Assembly (NCBI GenBank): GCA_003222675.1
Contig: QHWT01000066.1
Location: 36,965-82,055 of the forward strand
Length of the DNA: 45,091 bases
From: Acidobacteriota bacterium
Lineage (GTDB): Bacteria > Acidobacteriota > Vicinamibacteria > Vicinamibacterales > 2-12-FULL-66-21
Direction: 5' to 3'
The position numbers were made by a program, and so were the translations under genes. Shown here one piece after another: positions 16,973 to 25,348 of this stretch. The notes beneath the pieces were generated by a model. That model did no database searches. It saw nothing but the letters and a program-made list of their open reading frames with translations, and was not told where the DNA came from. Position 1 is the first letter of the stretch, and every line of letters starts with the position of its first letter.

Positions 16973-19900
16973 AGCGCTCCCGAACCGTCTCGATGACGAC
17001 ATACAGGACCGGGATGAACACGATATTGAGGAATGTGGACAGAATCATCCCGCCCGCGACCGCCGTCCCAACGGAATGCCGAGCTTCCTGTCCCGCGCCT
17101 GTCGCAAACACGAGCGGCAGCACGCCCAGGATAAACGCGAGGGACGTCATCAGGATTGGCCGCAGCCGGATTCGGCCGGCTTCGATTGCGGCGTCGACGA
17201 TCGAGAGACCGCGCCCGCGCAGCTGTTCCGCGAACTCGACAATCAGGATCGCGTTCTTCGCCGCAAGCCCGATGAGCATCACGAGCCCGACCTGGCAGTA
17301 CACATCGTTTGCAAGGCCTCGGACCCACTGCGCGGACAAGGCTCCGAGCACCGCGAGCGGAACGCCAAGCAGCACGATGAACGGGAGCACGAGGCTCTCA
17401 TACTGCGCGGCAAGCGTCAGGTACACGAGCAGCAGCGCCAGACCGAAGATGATGAATGACTGCCGTCCTGCCTTTGTTTCCTCGAGCGATATGCCGGACC
17501 ACGCGTATCCGAATCCCTGCGGCAGCGTGCGCTCGGCGATGGCTTCCATCTGCCGCAACGCGTCGCCCGAACTGACGCCCGCTGCCGCGGAGCCATTGAT
17601 CGTTGCGGCGCGGAACAAATTGAAATGGTTGATCACCTGCGGCGCCGTTGTTTCCTTGATGCTGACGACCTGCTCGAGCGGAATCATCGTGCCCGTGCTC
17701 GTGCGCGCGTAGAGCTCTCTCAGAGCCTGCGGATTCGATCGGAACTGCTGGTCGGCCTGCACGTAGACGCGATACGCACGATTGTTGAACTCGAAATCGT
17801 TTACATACTGTGATCCGAGAAACACCTGCATCGCGCTGGTCACTTCATCGAGCGGCAAGCCGAGCGCGAGCGCGCGCTGACGATCGATCGTCACCTGTAA
17901 TTGGGGATCGTTCGAGGTAAACGCACTGAACAGGCCCCGCAGCGTGCCGGAGCGGTTGCCCGCGCCGACGATCGCCTGCGTCGCTTGCGCGAGCGCCCCG
18001 ATGTCGCTGGCTCCGCCCTGATCGAGCACCTGGAACTCGAATCCGCCGAACCGGCTGAGTCCCGGGATGGACGGCGGCGTGAAGGCGACGACGATCGCGC
18101 CGGGCAGGCCGAACAGCGGTCCGGTGATTCGCCCGAGAATTCCCTGGAGCGAATGGCCGCTGCCGGGCCGCTCCTCGAACGGTTTCAGTCGCGCGAACAT
18201 CAGGCCGGTGTTCGATGCGGCGCCGGTGAAGCTGAACCCCATCACGGAGAACAGCGCCAGCACGTCCGGATCCTTCATGATGATTTGTTCCGCCTGCCGC
18301 GCAACGCCACCCGTGTACTCGAGCGAAGCACCCGGCGGCGCCTGGATCTGAACGATGAAGTACCCAGGATCCTCTTCAGGAATGAACGCCTGCGGAACGT
18401 TTCGATACACGAGGTACGTGACACCCAGGCCGACGAAGAACACGATCACGACCACCCAGCGCGCGCGCAGCGCGCCGCGGAGGCCGCGCACGTATCTGTT
18501 CGTGCCCGCAGTGATGCCGCGCTCGAACAATGAGAAGAACCGCCCCTTGTGATGGCTCTGACGTTCGAGTAGCAGCGCCGACAGCGACGGCGTCAGCGTG
18601 ATGGCGTTGAATGCCGACAGCGCCACGGCAAATACCATCGTCATCGAGAACTGCGCGTAGAGGCGGCCGGTCGTCCCCGGGAAGAACGCGACGGGCACGA
18701 ACACAGCAATGAGGACGAGCGCGGTCGCGACGACGGCGCTCAAGACCTCGCGCATCGCGTCTGATGCCGCTTTGTGCGCAGAGACCTTGTATTCCTGAAT
18801 GTGCCGCTCGATGTTCTCGATGACGACGATGGCGTCGTCGACGACGATGCCGGTGGCGAGAATGATGCCGAACAGCGTCAGAGTGTTGATCGAGAAGCCC
18901 ATGAGCTTCACGAACCCGAACGCACCGATGAGCGACACCGGGATCGTAATGGTCGGGATGATCGTGCTGCGCCAGGTCTGCAGGAAGACGAAGATGACGA
19001 GCACGACGAGGACGATCGCCTCGGCGAGCGTCTTCAGCACCTCGCGAATCGACTCGCTGACGACGTCGGTCGTGTTGAACGCGATCTGGTAGTTCATGCC
19101 GGGCGGAAACTGCTTCTTGAGCCGCTCGAGCTCCTGCACCATCGCGTCGTACACGTCGAGCGCGTTGGCCCTGGGGAGCTGTATGACGCCCATGCCGACG
19201 CCTTCGATGCCCTGGAAGCGCAGTTGGGCCGAATACGTTTCGGCCCCGAGCTCCGCGCGACCGACGTCCCGTACGCGGACGAGCGCAGCGTCTGCCCCTG
19301 ATTTCAGGATGATGTTATCGAACTCACTCGACTCGCGGAGGCGTCCGACGGCGCGCACGCTCAGCTGATACATCTGGCCGGATGGCGCCGGCGCTTGCCC
19401 GAGACTGCCCGCTGCCACCTGAACGTTCTGCTGGCGTAACGCGTTCACCACGTCGTTGGCGGTAATCTTTCTCGCCGCCATGCGGTCGGGATCGAGCCAC
19501 AGCCGCATCGAATACTTGCGCTCGCCGAAGATGATGACGTCGGCGATGCCGGGGATCCGCTTCAGGGCGTCTCTGACGTAGACATCGAGGTAGTTGCTCA
19601 GGAAGAGCGAGTCGTACTCGCCGTGCTCCGCGTAGACGCCGATCGCGGCAATGAAACCGGTCGACTGCTTCTGCACGGTGATGCCGGTGGTCCGGACTTC
19701 GGCCGGCATGCGGCCGAGCGCCTGGTTCACGCGGTTCTGCACCTCCACGGCCGCGACGTCCTGGTCGCGCGTGACGTCGAACGTCACGTTGATCGAGGAG
19801 ACGCCGCTGTTCGTGCTCGAGGAGGTCATGTAGAGCATGCCCTCCACCCCGTTGATCGCCTGCTCGAGCGGGGTCGTGACGGCCGTCTCGACCTCCTGCG

Positions 19901-20063
19901 CGTTGGCACCCGTGTAGAACGCCGCGACCGTCACCTGCGGCGGGGCCAGCGACGGATACTGCGCGACCGGCATCGTGGGAATCGCGAGCAGCCCCGCGAG
20001 GATCAGAACGAGCGAGCAGACCGATGCAAGGATCGGCCGCTGGATGAAAACGTCGACAAACAT
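16938..20063 (-). CDS. RND (HAE1/AcrB-type) multidrug efflux permease
   Basis: The 1041-residue protein has the full hydrophobic-efflux RND layout. TM1 is at the start (MFVDVFIQRPILASVCSLVL), followed by a large periplasmic porter loop. The TM2-6 block includes GIVVDDAIVVIENIERH, whose DD pair corresponds to the proton-relay Asp407/Asp408 of AcrB. A second periplasmic loop and the TM8-12 block with LANDVYCQVGLVMLIGLAAKNAILIVEFAEQ complete it. Length is normal. It exports small hydrophobic compounds using the proton gradient, together with the adaptor encoded immediately upstream (stop TAG directly abuts this ATG). No outer-membrane TolC-like gene or local repressor is visible, so those are expected elsewhere. 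Confidence 0.95.
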   Translation of the reverse strand: MFVDVFIQRPILASVCSLVLILAGLLAIPTMPVAQYPSLAPPQVTVAAFYTGANAQEVETAVTTPLEQAINGVEGMLYMTSSSTNSGVSSINVTFDVTRDQDVAAVEVQNRVNQALGRMPAEVRTTGITVQKQSTGFIAAIGVYAEHGEYDSLFLSNYLDVYVRDALKRIPGIADVIIFGERKYSMRLWLDPDRMAARKITANDVVNALRQQNVQVAAGSLGQAPAPSGQMYQLSVRAVGRLRESSEFDNIILKSGADAALVRVRDVGRAELGAETYSAQLRFQGIEGVGMGVIQLPRANALDVYDAMVQELERLKKQFPPGMNYQIAFNTTDVVSESIREVLKTLAEAIVLVVLVIFVFLQTWRSTIIPTITIPVSLIGAFGFVKLMGFSINTLTLFGIILATGIVVDDAIVVIENIERHIQEYKVSAHKAASDAMREVLSAVVATALVLIAVFVPVAFFPGTTGRLYAQFSMTMVFAVALSAFNAITLTPSLSALLLERQSHHKGRFFSLFERGITAGTNRYVRGLRGALRARWVVVIVFFVGLGVTYLVYRNVPQAFIPEEDPGYFIVQIQAPPGASLEYTGGVARQAEQIIMKDPDVLALFSVMGFSFTGAASNTGLMFARLKPFEERPGSGHSLQGILGRITGPLFGLPGAIVVAFTPPSIPGLSRFGGFEFQVLDQGGASDIGALAQATQAIVGAGNRSGTLRGLFSAFTSNDPQLQVTIDRQRALALGLPLDEVTSAMQVFLGSQYVNDFEFNNRAYRVYVQADQQFRSNPQALRELYARTSTGTMIPLEQVVSIKETTAPQVINHFNLFRAATINGSAAAGVSSGDALRQMEAIAERTLPQGFGYAWSGISLEETKAGRQSFIIFGLALLLVYLTLAAQYESLVLPFIVLLGVPLAVLGALSAQWVRGLANDVYCQVGLVMLIGLAAKNAILIVEFAEQLRGRGLSIVDAAIEAGRIRLRPILMTSLAFILGVLPLVFATGAGQEARHSVGTAVAGGMILSTFLNIVFIPVLYVVIETVRERFTGETHAPAAG

Positions 20064-21161
20064 CTATTCAGCCTTGACGGGAACGCCATCGGCGAGCTTC
20101 TGCACGCCGGAGACGATCACGCGATCGCCGGCTTTCAAGCCGCCGGTGACGACGTAGTCATTTCCGAGCATCTCGCCCACTTCGACGGGACGCTGCTTCG
20201 CGACAAGTCCTTTGTCCGTCTGCGCCGCAAGAAAGCAGAAGTACTGCCCGCCGATGCGCAGCACCGATACGATCGGCACCGTCAGGCCCGGTTCGTTTCG
20301 CCAGACGACTCGCGCGCGAATGAACTGCTGAACGCGCATCGCCGGCGGCGTGTCGCGGAGCATCGCCTTCGCCAGCACCGTCTGCGTGGTGCCGTCAACG
20401 CGGGGCGCCACGAACGTGATGGGATTCGTCGCAATCACCTTGCCCTCAGCGTCAAGGATCTGCACGGGCAGGCCGAGACGAAGTTCGGGCGCTCGATTCA
20501 GCGGCACCTGCAGATACGCTTCGAGCCCTTGCTTGTCGTCGATGGTGGTGATCTGCGTCGACGTCGTGACGCGATCCCCTTCACGGACCGCAATGTCGCC
20601 GACGATTCCGGCGGTGGGCGCCGTGACGCGATGATATTGAAGCTGGACCTGATCTTCGCGGACCTGCGCGTCGAGCGCCGCGAAATTGGCCTGCGCGGTT
20701 TCCAGGCTGTGCTGCGCCGAATCGAATTCGTTCTTGCTGATGGCGCCGGCGGCGAGCAGCGCTCTCAGCCGCTCGACCTGTCCCTTCCAGTACTCGACGT
20801 CTGCCTTCCGCGCCGCGCGCTGCGACTGCGTATTGCGCACGGTGGCGACCTGTTTCTCGGGATCGATCTGGAGGAGCGGCGCGCCCGCACGGACGCGGTC
20901 GCCCGACTTCACAAATATGCGCGTGACGCGTCCGTCCACCTGCGGCTGGATGGTGGTCGAGTTCAGCGATTTTACGGTCGCGATGAACTCCGACGCGCGT
21001 TCGATGGGTTTCGCTTCGATATTCTGGATCTTGACTGCGGCGGCCGGTGGACCGCCGGCGGCCGCCTGGCCGGCCCCGGTGCCCTTCCGGCCGTCGCTGC
21101 ATGCGATGGTCGTCGCGAACGCCAGCCCGAGCAGGGCGCGAACAGAGAAATAGTGAGACAT
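20064..21161 (-). CDS. RND efflux periplasmic adaptor (membrane fusion) lipoprotein
   Basis: I prefer the ATG at 21161 (MSHYFSVRALLGLAFATTIACSD), which gives a clean lipoprotein signal with the lipobox Cys in TIAC. An in-frame ATG 24 bases upstream is the alternative. The 365-residue protein has the AcrA/MexA order: a beta-barrel/lipoyl half-motif (STTIQPQVDGRVTRIFVKSG), a long alpha-hairpin (about residues 90-160, with LRALLAAGAISKNEFDSAQ), the second lipoyl half (TAPTAGIVGDIAVREGD), then barrel and membrane-proximal domains. It bridges the permease to an outer-membrane channel. The following permease starts at the next base after this stop. Confidence 0.9.
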   Translation of the reverse strand: MSHYFSVRALLGLAFATTIACSDGRKGTGAGQAAAGGPPAAAVKIQNIEAKPIERASEFIATVKSLNSTTIQPQVDGRVTRIFVKSGDRVRAGAPLLQIDPEKQVATVRNTQSQRAARKADVEYWKGQVERLRALLAAGAISKNEFDSAQHSLETAQANFAALDAQVREDQVQLQYHRVTAPTAGIVGDIAVREGDRVTTSTQITTIDDKQGLEAYLQVPLNRAPELRLGLPVQILDAEGKVIATNPITFVAPRVDGTTQTVLAKAMLRDTPPAMRVQQFIRARVVWRNEPGLTVPIVSVLRIGGQYFCFLAAQTDKGLVAKQRPVEVGEMLGNDYVVTGGLKAGDRVIVSGVQKLADGVPVKAE

Positions 21162-21285
21162 GTCTGAGTGAATGAGACGCGTCATTGGGGAAAATGGCCC
21201 CAGAAACTACGAAGGCCACGCGGGGGGCGTGGCCTGTGGATCACGCCGGACGCCGAGGCGTTAACAGGCTGTTCACAAAGCCTAT

Positions 21286-21338
21286 GTCAAATGCTGAATG
21301 CCGAAAACTGATTGGAATTTCAGCATTCGGCATTTGAC
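21286..21338. repeat. 21-bp foldback composed of 7-base units
   Basis: Arms 21286-21306 and 21318-21338 pair over 21 positions with two changes (one of G-U type). The whole block also reads as 7-base steps (AATGCTG, AATGCCG, AAAACTG, ATTGGAA, TTTCAGC, ATTCGGC, ATTTGAC). It lies between the zinc-ribbon gene's stop and the efflux adaptor start on the minus strand. The stem is strong but no T-run follows in the transcribed direction, so I do not call it an intrinsic terminator. Confidence 0.75.
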
Positions 21339-21364
21339 ACTCACGCTTCGTTTTCAGGAGCTTG

Positions 21365-21679
21365 TTAGACGCCCCCGGCGCCAGCGAACTTCCGCGATTG
21401 GAAACATTCGCGGCAGAAGACCGGACGCCCCTGCGTCGGACGGAACGGCACAGTGGTCTCCTTGCCGCACGCCGAGCAGTTGGTCGTCGTTTCTACGCGT
21501 TCGCGGCCGATAACCGCGCCGCCACCAGCCGGACGCGCAGCACGCTTGGCTTTGCAGCCCTTGCAGCGCTTCGGCTCATTCTTGAAATTCTTGTCGGCGA
21601 AGAACAGCTGCTCGCCGGCGGTCCAGACAAATGGGGCCCCACAGTCTACGCAGGTCAGGGTCTTGTCAAGGAACTCCAT
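21365..21679 (-). CDS. Zinc-ribbon protein with CxxC-x17-CxxC domain
   Basis: I choose MEFLDKTLTCVDCGAPF (21679), which has GAGAGAGG eight bases upstream, over a longer frame starting at 21748. The 104-residue protein has an N-terminal probable zinc ribbon (CVDCGAPFVWTAGEQLFF, then CKGC). Its second half has CSAC, exactly 17 residues and CREC, the spacing that defines the CxxC-x17-CxxC family. Eight cysteines can bind two zinc ions. Such proteins are common next to translation genes in environmental bacteria, and here ribosomal protein S21 lies 113 bases upstream. The function is unknown: a nucleic-acid- or ribosome-binding role is plausible. Confidence 0.85.
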   Translation of the reverse strand: MEFLDKTLTCVDCGAPFVWTAGEQLFFADKNFKNEPKRCKGCKAKRAARPAGGGAVIGRERVETTTNCSACGKETTVPFRPTQGRPVFCRECFQSRKFAGAGGV

Positions 21680-21792
21680 CGTAACCTCTCTCGCTCGCCC
21701 CAGGGCCCGCCTCCGAGGCGGGTTGCCGCGGGCAGGCTCGACGCCCAACCCGCGACCCCTTGCACCAGGTTTCGCAGTCCCGGCTTACGTGC

Positions 21793-21990
21793 TTAATCCG
21801 ACTCGCGGCGCTGCTTCTTGCGCGTCCGCTTCCGTGCCAGCGCCTGCTTGGCGCGCCGCCGATCGCCAGGCTTCAGGTAGAAGGAGTGCTTCTTGATATC
21901 CTTGATGATATCTTCCTGCTGCACCTTCCGCTTGAACCGGCGAAGCGCGCTTTCGATGGACTCGCCATCCTGCACTTTCACTTCAGCCAA
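21793..21990 (-). CDS. rpsU: 30S ribosomal protein S21
   Basis: The 65-residue protein is full length for bS21 and shows its pattern: an N-terminal KVQDGESIESALRRFKRKV block, then the strongly basic C-terminus (RRRAKQALARKRTRKKQRRESD). It binds the 30S subunit near the anti-Shine-Dalgarno end of 16S rRNA and aids initiation. The start codon is TTG (plus-strand 21988-21990), with AGGGGG about 12 bases upstream. The zinc-ribbon gene follows in the same direction. Confidence 0.95.
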   Translation of the reverse strand: MAEVKVQDGESIESALRRFKRKVQQEDIIKDIKKHSFYLKPGDRRRAKQALARKRTRKKQRRESD

Positions 21991-22176
21991 GCTTGATTAC
22001 ACCCCCTTCGCGGCCGACTCGTTTTGGTCGCGCGGGGCGACCTGTACACTGTGTGGGCCTTTGGAATCCGTCAGAATGCGTTAGGCTATCACAGGTAGCG
22101 GGCGATTCTAGGTGCAAAGCCTTGGTGCCGTCAATCCTCCGTAAGATATAGAGATGCAAGGTTTTATCTTGGGACT

Positions 22177-23487
22177 ATGAAGGTCCTGATTGTCGGCGGC
22201 GGAGGTCGCGAGCATGCGCTCGCGACAAAGATCGCGCGCGAACGGGGGGTTTCAAAATTACTTTGTACGCCCGGAAATGCGGGGATCGCGCGCGTCGCGC
22301 AGCTCGTGTCCGTCGACCCGTCGGACGTTGACGCGCTGTGTGCGCTTGCGTCACACGAATCGATCGATCTCACCATCATCGGGCCTGAATTGCCGCTCGA
22401 TCGCGGCGTCGTCGATCGCTTCCGCCGCGCGGGGCTCCGCATCTTTGGACCGCCTCGCGACGCTGCACAGCTCGAGTGCAGCAAGGTCTTCGCGAAAGGC
22501 TTCATGGCGCGTCACGGCATTCCTACCGCTCGCTACCGCGTGTGCGATAGCGCCCACGACGCGCGCACAGTCCTGGCATCAGGTGAGTTCGGTTTTCCCG
22601 TCGTGCTGAAGGCCGATGGTCTCGCCGCAGGTAAAGGCGTCGTCGTCGCCGCCGATCGTGACGAAGCGAACGCGGCCGTGCGCGCCGCGATGGTGGAGCG
22701 CCGGTTCGGCGACGCCGGCGCACGACTGGTGATTGAAGAGTGCTTGTCCGGGCCCGAGGTCTCGTTCTTCGCCCTGTGCGACGGCACGCGCGCTCTACCG
22801 TTGACCTCAGCGCAGGATCACAAGCGCGTGTTCGATGGCGATCGCGGACCCAATACGGGCGGCATGGGCGCGTTCGCTCCGAGCCCGCTGCTCGATGCGG
22901 AGCTGCAGGCCGAGGTCATGCGCGACATCGTCGAGCCCGTGCTGCGCGGCATGCGCGCGGAAGGGACAGAGTATCGCGGATTTCTCTACGCCGGCCTGAT
23001 GCTGACGTGCGCGGGCCCGAAGGTGATCGAGTTCAACGTGCGCTTCGGCGACCCTGAGGCACAGGCCGTGATGCCCTTGATCGAGAGCGATCTTCTGCCG
23101 CTGCTCTCATCTGCGGCTGATGGCCGTCTCGCATCCGGCGCGCCGCGAATGACAGATACCGTAGCGGTCTGCATTGTGATCGCTTCCGGGGGATATCCGG
23201 GCGCCGTGAAAAGCGGCGTGCCGATTCGCGGTCTGGAGGAGGCCGAACGCGTTCAAGGCGTCACCATCTTTCACGCGGGTACCGCGATGCAAGACAATCA
23301 GATCGTGACGGCCGGCGGCCGCGTGTTGACTGTTGTCGGAACCGGTGCTGATTATCGCGAGGCTCGTGAGCGCGCGTACGTGGCGGCCGCGCGCATCTCT
23401 TTCGATGGCATGCAGTATCGCCGCGACATCGGTCTCAAAGCTCTTCAACCCGCGAGTCAGCAGTTCACGAAAACGTCAGATGCCTAG
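22177..23487 (+). CDS. purD: Phosphoribosylamine-glycine ligase (GAR synthetase)
   Basis: The 436-residue enzyme catalyses step 2 of purine synthesis, joining glycine to phosphoribosylamine with ATP. It begins with the family start MKVLIVGGGGREHAL and continues with TPGNAGI. It has the ATP-grasp core KADGLAAGKGVVVA, the EECLSGPEVSFFALCDG segment, QDHKR, GPNTGGMGAF and FNVRFGDPEAQ, which carries the metal-binding Glu/Asn. Length matches the family (about 420-430). Its 3' end overlaps purE by 8 bases, so the two are translated together. It is the first gene of the purine supercluster and is divergent from the rpsU side. Confidence 0.97.
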   Translation: MKVLIVGGGGREHALATKIARERGVSKLLCTPGNAGIARVAQLVSVDPSDVDALCALASHESIDLTIIGPELPLDRGVVDRFRRAGLRIFGPPRDAAQLECSKVFAKGFMARHGIPTARYRVCDSAHDARTVLASGEFGFPVVLKADGLAAGKGVVVAADRDEANAAVRAAMVERRFGDAGARLVIEECLSGPEVSFFALCDGTRALPLTSAQDHKRVFDGDRGPNTGGMGAFAPSPLLDAELQAEVMRDIVEPVLRGMRAEGTEYRGFLYAGLMLTCAGPKVIEFNVRFGDPEAQAVMPLIESDLLPLLSSAADGRLASGAPRMTDTVAVCIVIASGGYPGAVKSGVPIRGLEEAERVQGVTIFHAGTAMQDNQIVTAGGRVLTVVGTGADYREARERAYVAAARISFDGMQYRRDIGLKALQPASQQFTKTSDA

Positions 23488-23968
23488 CGTCCTCATCCTG
23501 ATGGGCTCGGATTCGGATGCTCCCGTCATGCAGGGAGCTGTCGAGGTGTTGAAGGACTTCGGCATCTCGAGCGACATGACCGTCGCGTCGGCGCATCGCT
23601 CGCCGGAGCGTGTGATGCGGCTCGTGCGCGATGCGCCTGCGCGCGGTGTCAAGGTGTTCATCGTGGGCGCCGGCGCGGCGGCACATCTCGCCGGTGTGGT
23701 CGCGGCGCACTCGACGCTGCCGGTTATCGGGGTGCCCATCGATTCGTCGGCATTGAACGGACTCGACGCGCTGCTCTCGACCGTGCAGATGCCGCCCGGC
23801 GTTCCGGTTGCGACCGTGTCGATCGGCAGACCCGGCGCCACGAATGCCGGCGTTCTCGCCGCGCAGATCCTGGGCGTCGGCGATCAGACGATAGCCAAAA
23901 AGCTGGACGAGTACAAGAAGAAGCTGGCGGACAAGGTGGAAGCGGCCGCGGCGAAGCTGAACGCGTAA
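23480..23968 (+). CDS. purE: N5-carboxyaminoimidazole ribonucleotide mutase (class I PurE)
   Basis: The 162-residue start at ATG 23480 (MPSVLILMGSDSDAP) lies inside the last codons of purD. An upstream in-frame ATG would overlap purD heavily and is not used by the family. Conserved class I features are GSDSD, SAHRSPER with the catalytic His, and GAGAAAHLAGVVAAHSTLPVIGVP. It moves the carboxyl group of N5-CAIR to give CAIR. The partner ATP-dependent carboxylase PurK is not in this window. Lys/Ala-rich coils follow the core at the C-terminus. Confidence 0.95.
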   Translation: MPSVLILMGSDSDAPVMQGAVEVLKDFGISSDMTVASAHRSPERVMRLVRDAPARGVKVFIVGAGAAAHLAGVVAAHSTLPVIGVPIDSSALNGLDALLSTVQMPPGVPVATVSIGRPGATNAGVLAAQILGVGDQTIAKKLDEYKKKLADKVEAAAAKLNA

Positions 23969-23972
23969 CAAG

Positions 23973-24049
23973 GCTTCAGGCTTCGGGCTTCAGGCTTCAG
24001 GGGCTTCAGGCTTTCGACCTCGGACCTCGGACCTCGGATCTCGGATCTC
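23973..24049 (+). repeat. Two abutting heptanucleotide arrays upstream of mtaB
   Basis: From about 23973 to 24010 the sequence repeats GGCTTCA/GGCTTCG units. From 24019 to 24049 it repeats CTCGGAC, then CTCGGAT. Both have a 7-base period but unrelated sequences. The second array runs right up to the mtaB ATG (24051), so that gene has no Shine-Dalgarno sequence in the usual place. Confidence 0.8.
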
Positions 24050-24050
24050 G

Positions 24051-25322
24051 ATGAAGTACTCCATCATCACCTTCGGTTGCCGCGTGAATCAGGCGGACTC
24101 GCTGCGCCTCGAAGAGGACCTTCGTGCGCGGGGCGCGACCGAGAGCGCATCGAGCGAGGCGGACCTCGTCATCGTCAACACGTGTTCGGTGACCGCGAGC
24201 GCTGATCAGGGCGCGCGCCAGACGATTCGTCGCATCGCACGCGAGAATCCGCGTGCACAGATCATCGCCACTGGCTGTTACGCCACACGGTGTCCCGACG
24301 ACCTCGCGTCGCTTCCGGGCGTCGCGCGGGTCGTGCCGAACGACGACAAATTGAAATTTGTAGGCCGGGTCTTTGGACCCGGCGGTCTCAGAGCCGGCGC
24401 GGTCCGCACAACCGCAAATCGCGACGGCGACGGACCGTGCGGCGCCCCGATCGAACCCGGCGTCGCCGGTCGTACAGCTTTCACGTTGCGCGTGCAGACC
24501 GGCTGCGAAGAGCGTTGCGCGTACTGCATCATCCCATCCACGCGTGGCGCCTCACGGAGCGCGCCGCTCGAGTCGCTCGCGCGTGAAGTCGAGCGGATCG
24601 CGTCGGCTGGCTTCAAAGAAATCGTGTTGACCGGCGTTCATCTCGGATCCTACGGCGGCGATCTCTCGCCCGCTTCGTCGCTGATCGATCTGCTGCTCGC
24701 GCTCGAGCGCGTACGCGGCGACGTGCAGTTCCGCATCAGTTCGCTGGAGCCGATGGACTGCACACCTGAGATCGTCGATCTCGTCGCGGAGAGCGATCGG
24801 TTTCTGCCGCACTTTCATCTGCCGCTCCAGCACGCAAGCGATCGCATGCTTCGCGCGATGCGGCGCCCGTACACGCTCGACGACTATCGCCGGCTCGTCG
24901 ACAGCATCCAGCTGCGCCTGCCGCACGCGTCGATTGGTTCGGACATGATTGTGGGGTTCCCGGGCGAGACTGACGATGACTTCGCGGCGAACCTGGCCTA
25001 CCTGCCGGCGTCGCCGCTCACACACCTGCACGTTTTTCCGTACTCCGATCGGCCGGGCACGGAAGCATCCGCGATGACTCGCAAGGTGAGTGGATCGGTC
25101 GTTCGCGATCGCGGGGCACGGCTCCGCGAGATAGGGTCCGCGTTGACCCGGCGATTCCGCGACGCACAGATTGGCAGCGTGCGCCCCGGCCTGACGCTGG
25201 ACGACGGCACGCTCGTGGTGACGGATAACTATCTGAAAGTACGAATTCCGGCGGGGCTGTCACGCAACGAGCGAGTCAACGTCAGGTTGCTTTCACGCGA
25301 TGCCGCAGTTCTTGCGGGCTGA
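24051..25322 (+). CDS. mtaB: tRNA t6A37 methylthiotransferase (MtaB type)
   Basis: The 423-residue protein is a MiaB/RimO/MtaB-family radical-SAM methylthiotransferase that adds methylthio to t6A37 of tRNAs. The N-terminal UPF0004 domain has the three cluster cysteines in FGCRVNQADS, VNTCSVT and TGCYA. The radical-SAM cluster is CEERCAYC, followed by IIPSTRG and the ISSLEPMD, HLPLQHASD and GSDMIVGFPGE blocks, with a TRAM-like tail (GLTLDDGTLVVTDNYLKVRIP). FGCRVNQ points to MtaB rather than MiaB. Residues about 102-120 are encoded by a palindromic repeat (24360-24388) that adds an in-frame insertion between the UPF0004 and radical-SAM domains. It lacks a Shine-Dalgarno sequence. Confidence 0.88.
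   Translation: MKYSIITFGCRVNQADSLRLEEDLRARGATESASSEADLVIVNTCSVTASADQGARQTIRRIARENPRAQIIATGCYATRCPDDLASLPGVARVVPNDDKLKFVGRVFGPGGLRAGAVRTTANRDGDGPCGAPIEPGVAGRTAFTLRVQTGCEERCAYCIIPSTRGASRSAPLESLAREVERIASAGFKEIVLTGVHLGSYGGDLSPASSLIDLLLALERVRGDVQFRISSLEPMDCTPEIVDLVAESDRFLPHFHLPLQHASDRMLRAMRRPYTLDDYRRLVDSIQLRLPHASIGSDMIVGFPGETDDDFAANLAYLPASPLTHLHVFPYSDRPGTEASAMTRKVSGSVVRDRGARLREIGSALTRRFRDAQIGSVRPGLTLDDGTLVVTDNYLKVRIPAGLSRNERVNVRLLSRDAAVLAG
24360..24388. repeat. Palindromic element inserted in the mtaB coding sequence
   Basis: GCCGGGTC-TTTG-GACCCGGC (24364-24383) is a perfect 8-bp stem with a 4-base loop, preceded by TGTAG. In reverse orientation it matches the two palindromes at 5683-5746, which are followed by CCTACA. 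It falls in the variable stretch of mtaB between the UPF0004 and radical-SAM domains and keeps the frame. Confidence 0.7.
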
Positions 25323-25348
25323 CTTCCGCCTGAAGGCGGAAGAGGCAG

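Noticed and set aside
21286-21338. Intrinsic terminator
   Set aside because: Strong stem but no T-run on either side in the direction of the neighbouring genes.
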